This document shows, piece by piece, positions 60,762 to 64,000 of a stretch of 64,000 nt of DNA; position 1 is the stretch's first letter, and each line of letters opens with the position of its first letter. A program made the position numbers and the translations under genes. The notes under the pieces were generated by a model. The model was not told the origin of the DNA. It was given only the letters and a program-made list of their open reading frames with translations, and did not search any database. Source of the DNA: Bacteroidales bacterium (GTDB lineage: Bacteria; Bacteroidota; Bacteroidia; Bacteroidales; UBA932); contig JAGCCX010000022.1 of assembly GCA_017651465.1 (NCBI GenBank), forward strand, positions 20,127 to 84,126, given 5' to 3'.

Positions 60762-61363
60762 GAGGAGCCATAGACATCAAGCGCCTGAATATGGACGAGT
60801 TACTGGGGGTTGTGAGCATCTATCCCTGGTACGGAGGCGCCCGTATGGAGCTGTGCCGCAGGCTCTCCGAGTCGGGTACCCTCAGCCCCGAGCTGGTGAG
60901 CCAGGCCGCCCTCTTCGTGGGGTCGAGGAGCCTGCTCTACAAGCTGGTCAATTCTGCCGGCTCCGACTATTCAGACAGCGACGTCAGCACCCTTCTCGAG
61001 CGGGTTCTGGGCGGCGGCAAGGGAGAGGCTCCCGCTGCCGAGGTTCCTGCACCCGAAGCCCCCGCCGGGGCACCCGCCCGCATCTTTGTGGTGGGCGGCG
61101 ACTATTTTTCGGCCTCGCAGTACAGGGAAGTGCGCCGGAGCGAGGATTCGGTGTTTTCGTCGTTCGCCTCCGCCGACAAAGAAGGACTCGTGTTCGAGGA
61201 GCCCGAAGAGGGCTTTGACCTGTGCACCGAGACGCTTGCCGGAATATACGCCGAGCAGGGCTATATTAATGAGGCAAAGCAAATTTATTCCAAACTAAGT
61301 TTGCGATATCCGGAAAAAAGTGTTTACTTTGCAGCCCTTATTGAAAAATTAGACAAAAACTGA
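60755..61363 (+). CDS. Hypothetical protein, possibly TPR-like, between lptE-like and secG
   Basis: 202 residues, no signal peptide. The first ~85 residues are helical (MDELLGVVSIYPWYGGARMELCRRLSES). A Pro/Ala/Glu linker follows (about 90-110). The C-terminus has one TPR-like unit (LAGIYAEQGYINEAKQIYSKLSLRYPEKSVYFAALIEKL). It is conserved in this position in Bacteroidales as I know the order, but its function is not established. Confidence 0.8.
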   Translation: MVRGAIDIKRLNMDELLGVVSIYPWYGGARMELCRRLSESGTLSPELVSQAALFVGSRSLLYKLVNSAGSDYSDSDVSTLLERVLGGGKGEAPAAEVPAPEAPAGAPARIFVVGGDYFSASQYREVRRSEDSVFSSFASADKEGLVFEEPEEGFDLCTETLAGIYAEQGYINEAKQIYSKLSLRYPEKSVYFAALIEKLDKN

Positions 61364-61366
61364 GAT

Positions 61367-62436
<1,070 letters not shown>

Positions 62437-62457
62437 CCCTTAAAAGAAGATATCATT

Positions 62458-62838
62458 ATGAAAAAGTTTTTTTATGTCATAGCAGCCGCGGCCCTTGCCA
62501 TCGGCCTTTGCTCCTGCAACAAGGAGATTGAGAATCCTACCGAGGGCAATTTCGTCGGCACCTGGGACCTCGTGAACACCGAGGCCATTTCCGGAAAAGT
62601 CAGTGTAAACACAGCTCCCGACAAAGAAGAGTACCTGGTCATCACCAAGGAGACAATCACTCAATGGTATGACGGATCCAAGACCTGGGAAGGCACCTTC
62701 AAGTTCGAGAACGATAAGATCTATGTCAACGGAACGTCAAAATATACCGTTGTTTCAATTTCCGGAAAGGAAATGGTCCTTTCGTATCCCGGCCTTCTTC
62801 TCGTCGACGAATACAGGGAGCACTACAAGAAGCGCTAA
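62458..62838 (+). CDS. Lipocalin-like small lipoprotein
   Basis: 126 residues. Lipobox IGLCSC (about residue 19). The rest resembles the lipocalin-like family of Bacteroidales: NFVGTWDLVNTEAIS at the start, YLVITKETITQWYDGSKTW, GTFKFENDKIYVNG, KEMVLSYPG. Ligand unknown. Its stop overlaps the stop of the convergent kinase gene (shared CTAA, 62835-62838). Confidence 0.75.
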   Translation: MKKFFYVIAAAALAIGLCSCNKEIENPTEGNFVGTWDLVNTEAISGKVSVNTAPDKEEYLVITKETITQWYDGSKTWEGTFKFENDKIYVNGTSKYTVVSISGKEMVLSYPGLLLVDEYREHYKKR

Positions 62839-63674
62839 ACCGCGCAGCCGTGATTTTTCATCAGGCCGCTTATGGGCTCAGGCTCAAAGCGGCCTGTTTT
62901 TATGCCCTTTGCTTCGCAGAGGCGGGTGAATATATCCCGGCACACATAACCCCAGCCACCCACGACACCGACGGGGTATCGGTTTGTGTCACAATGACTT
63001 AACGAGCGGTCAATGAAAGACTGGAAGTTGCGGTCGATGAGATTCTTCACGTAAGGATTGTCGTACCGTTCCAGCAGCCAGGGGGCCAGGCTCCCGAGTG
63101 CACCGGCGGGCGCGGGGCTCTTGTAGACGAAGTTGACGATGCCCTCGTATGTGGCGTCGTGACTCTCTGCGAATTCTGATGCAATCGGCTCCGGAACAAG
63201 CCCTTTGATATAGTCTGCCAGGAACAGCTTGCCCAGCACGGCGCCGCCGCCCTCATCGCCAATGATGTATCCCCCGGAACGCACGGGTTGCGAAACAGAG
63301 TCTCCGTCATAGAAGCAGAGGTTAGAACCGGTGCCAAGTATGGCGGCGATGCCGGGCGACCGCCCGCAAACTGCGCGGGCCGCTGCTACAAGGTCGTTCT
63401 GGATGTCAAGGTCAGCCACCTCAATCCACCCTCTGATGCAATGTCCCAGCACTTCCCGAATCTGCGGGGTGACAATTCCAGCGACATAGAGGTAGAATCC
63501 GTCTGCCTTAGTCTCTCCCAGGCTCCCAAGTGCCCCGGAAAGCACCTCCAGCACATGCTCCATAGGCATGGTTGACACATTCATTCCCTGGAACTGGTAC
63601 GACAGAACCTCCCCGTCCCCCTTAACTATTCGCCAGCTGCTCTTGGTGGCCCCGGCTTCTACGATGATTTTCAT
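62835..63674 (-). CDS. BadF/BadG-type ATPase, N-acetylglucosamine kinase-like
   Basis: 279 residues from ATG 63674 (MKIIVEAGATKSSWRIV); an upstream Met at 63707 overlaps the -7-like box. An actin-like ATPase fold: phosphate-1 loop EAGATKSSWRI, IQNDLVAAARAVCG (catalytic Asp), AAILGTGSNLCFYDG (phosphate-2), SGGYIIGDEGGGAVLGK and VGVVGGWGYV (adenosine site). In Bacteroidales such proteins phosphorylate amino sugars salvaged from the wall or diet. CATG occurs twice near the 5' end (63554, 63567). Confidence 0.88.
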   Translation of the reverse strand: MKIIVEAGATKSSWRIVKGDGEVLSYQFQGMNVSTMPMEHVLEVLSGALGSLGETKADGFYLYVAGIVTPQIREVLGHCIRGWIEVADLDIQNDLVAAARAVCGRSPGIAAILGTGSNLCFYDGDSVSQPVRSGGYIIGDEGGGAVLGKLFLADYIKGLVPEPIASEFAESHDATYEGIVNFVYKSPAPAGALGSLAPWLLERYDNPYVKNLIDRNFQSFIDRSLSHCDTNRYPVGVVGGWGYVCRDIFTRLCEAKGIKTGRFEPEPISGLMKNHGCAV

Positions 63675-63695
63675 TACGTGGCTTGTTTTAGCATC

Positions 63696-63714
63696 GCAAG
63701 ATAACAATTATCCG
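63696..63714 (-). promoter_or_regulatory. -7-like box and AT-rich motif before the BadF-type kinase
   Basis: Minus strand TATCTTGC (63703-63696), a one-base departure from TAnnTTTG at its last two bases. The overlapping motif 63698-63714 matches 53337-53353 at 16 of 17 bases. Confidence 0.45.
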
Positions 63715-63740
63715 GGAAAAAGCATATCTTTACAACTCAA

Positions 63741-63832
63741 GCGGAAGTAGTGTAACGGCAGCACGCAAGACTTCAGATCTTGATCGGCGTATCTCCAGTA
63801 CGCAGGCGCGGGTTCGACTCCCGTCTTCCGCT
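63741..63832 (+). tRNA. Unusual tRNA: glycine-like body, UCA anticodon, long variable arm
   Basis: 92 bases. Acceptor GCGGAAG/CTTCCGC with discriminator T, D-arm GTGT-AACGGCA-GCAC, T-arm GCGGG-TTCGACT-CCCGT. The acceptor, D-arm and U73 are those of a bacterial tRNA-Gly as I know it. The middle holds two hairpins. The first is CAAGA-CTTCAGA-TCTTG (anticodon UCA, 63759-63782 region). After four bases comes GCGTA-TCTCCAG-TACGC, which could be a class II variable arm or a displaced anticodon arm with UCC (Gly) and C at position 33. It is not a standard tRNA-Sec: acceptor plus T-arm is 7+5, not 8+5. Function and charging amino acid are uncertain. Confidence 0.7.
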
Positions 63833-63836
63833 CAAG

Positions 63837-64000
63837 ATGGACGAAAAACGCATACAGCAGCCGCGCCCCAGGGACAACTTCAAGGCCTGGGAGGAGCCTC
63901 TGTATAACGACCTTCGCAGGATATTCTCCCGTGCAAAACTGCGGGAAGTCCTGACGCACAGCTCGTTCTACGAGAAAGAGGGCAAGGGGAACAGCAGATA
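63837..64000 (+). CDS. Unidentified protein, N-terminal part only
   Basis: 54 codons before the right edge: MDEKRIQQPRPRDNFKAWEE, then PLYNDLRRIFSRAKLREVLT, then HSSFYEKEGKGNSR. It starts 4 bases after the tRNA. The LTHSSF segment recalls the start of an RNase III domain, but too little is visible to name it. Confidence 0.5.
   Translation, partial: MDEKRIQQPRPRDNFKAWEEPLYNDLRRIFSRAKLREVLTHSSFYEKEGKGNSR

Noticed and set aside
63763-63803. Intron inside the unusual tRNA
   Set aside because: Removing any stretch between the two hairpins does not leave a paired anticodon stem, because CAAGA does not pair with TACGC. The insert is also far too short for a group I intron.
63741-63832. Selenocysteine tRNA
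   Set aside because: The anticodon is UCA, but the acceptor and T-stem are 7 and 5 pairs, the D-stem is 4 pairs and position 73 is U. These are not the features of bacterial tRNA-Sec, and no sel genes are seen in the window.
63736-63836. CTCAAG direct repeats flanking the unusual tRNA as an attachment site
   Set aside because: Six bases only, partly inside the tRNA end, with no integrase or mobile-element genes nearby. Probably chance.

Overview
This window comes from a GC-rich member of the Bacteroidales. The evidence is two SusC/SusD pairs, BACON, DUF5689, fimbrillin-like and FISUMP-type lipoproteins, an OPT transporter of the Bacteroidetes type, the gene order sigma-54 activator / LptE-like / small TPR-like protein / SecG, and promoters of the TTTG-N19-TAnnTTTG type. 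Genus cannot be told from the sequence alone.

Layout. (1) 1-13.6 kb, plus strand: a SusCD locus opening with the tail of an endonuclease/exonuclease/phosphatase (EEP) protein, then a surface lipoprotein, SusC, SusD, two paralogous BACON-DUF5689 lipoproteins, a 42-residue peptide and a fimbrillin-like lipoprotein. A long fimbrillin-EEP fusion faces it across a bidirectional terminator (13.6-16.8 kb, minus). (2) 16.8-26.4 kb: trmB, galE, a SurA-like chaperone, an OstA/LptA-like protein, an OPT transporter and pepT. (3) 26.4-34 kb, minus: a tight run of TM2 protein, LolA-like protein, two envelope proteins, nth, miaA and a pectinesterase-like lipoprotein, preceded by a flavodiiron protein. (4) 34-47.7 kb: a membrane HTH regulator divergent from a second SusCD locus, EEP - SusC - SusD - BACON lipoprotein - BACON-EEP - DUF6259 hydrolase - 52-residue peptide - fimbrillin-like lipoprotein. 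(5) 47.7-53.3 kb: a CocE-type hydrolase, a GH31 glycosidase, a lipoprotein DHH pyrophosphatase and a PstS-like lipoprotein. (6) 53.3-57.3 kb: tandem repeats, a gene remnant, a CAU tRNA and the str operon rpsL-rpsG-fusA-rpsJ. (7) 57.3-64 kb: an OmpA/TPR lipoprotein, the sigma-54 activator to secG run, a 5'-truncated pheS, a lipocalin-like lipoprotein, a BadF-type sugar kinase, a highly unusual tRNA with a UCA anticodon on a glycine-like body, and the start of another gene.

The two SusCD loci share a plan. Each carries EEP-fold lipoproteins, BACON or fimbrillin adhesion modules, and a tiny ORF with a G-L-L-C-x-S core directly before its last fimbrillin-like lipoprotein. This suggests surface capture of a phosphodiester-containing polymer (inference). 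Four signals cut across the gene list: a family of GC-rich palindromic repeats inserted in frame in trmB, miaA and an envelope gene; near-total absence of CATG over the first 50.8 kb, broken in a few patches; a glycine-type tRNA body with two anticodon-like hairpins; and a pheS fragment abutting secG that breaks the CATG rule.
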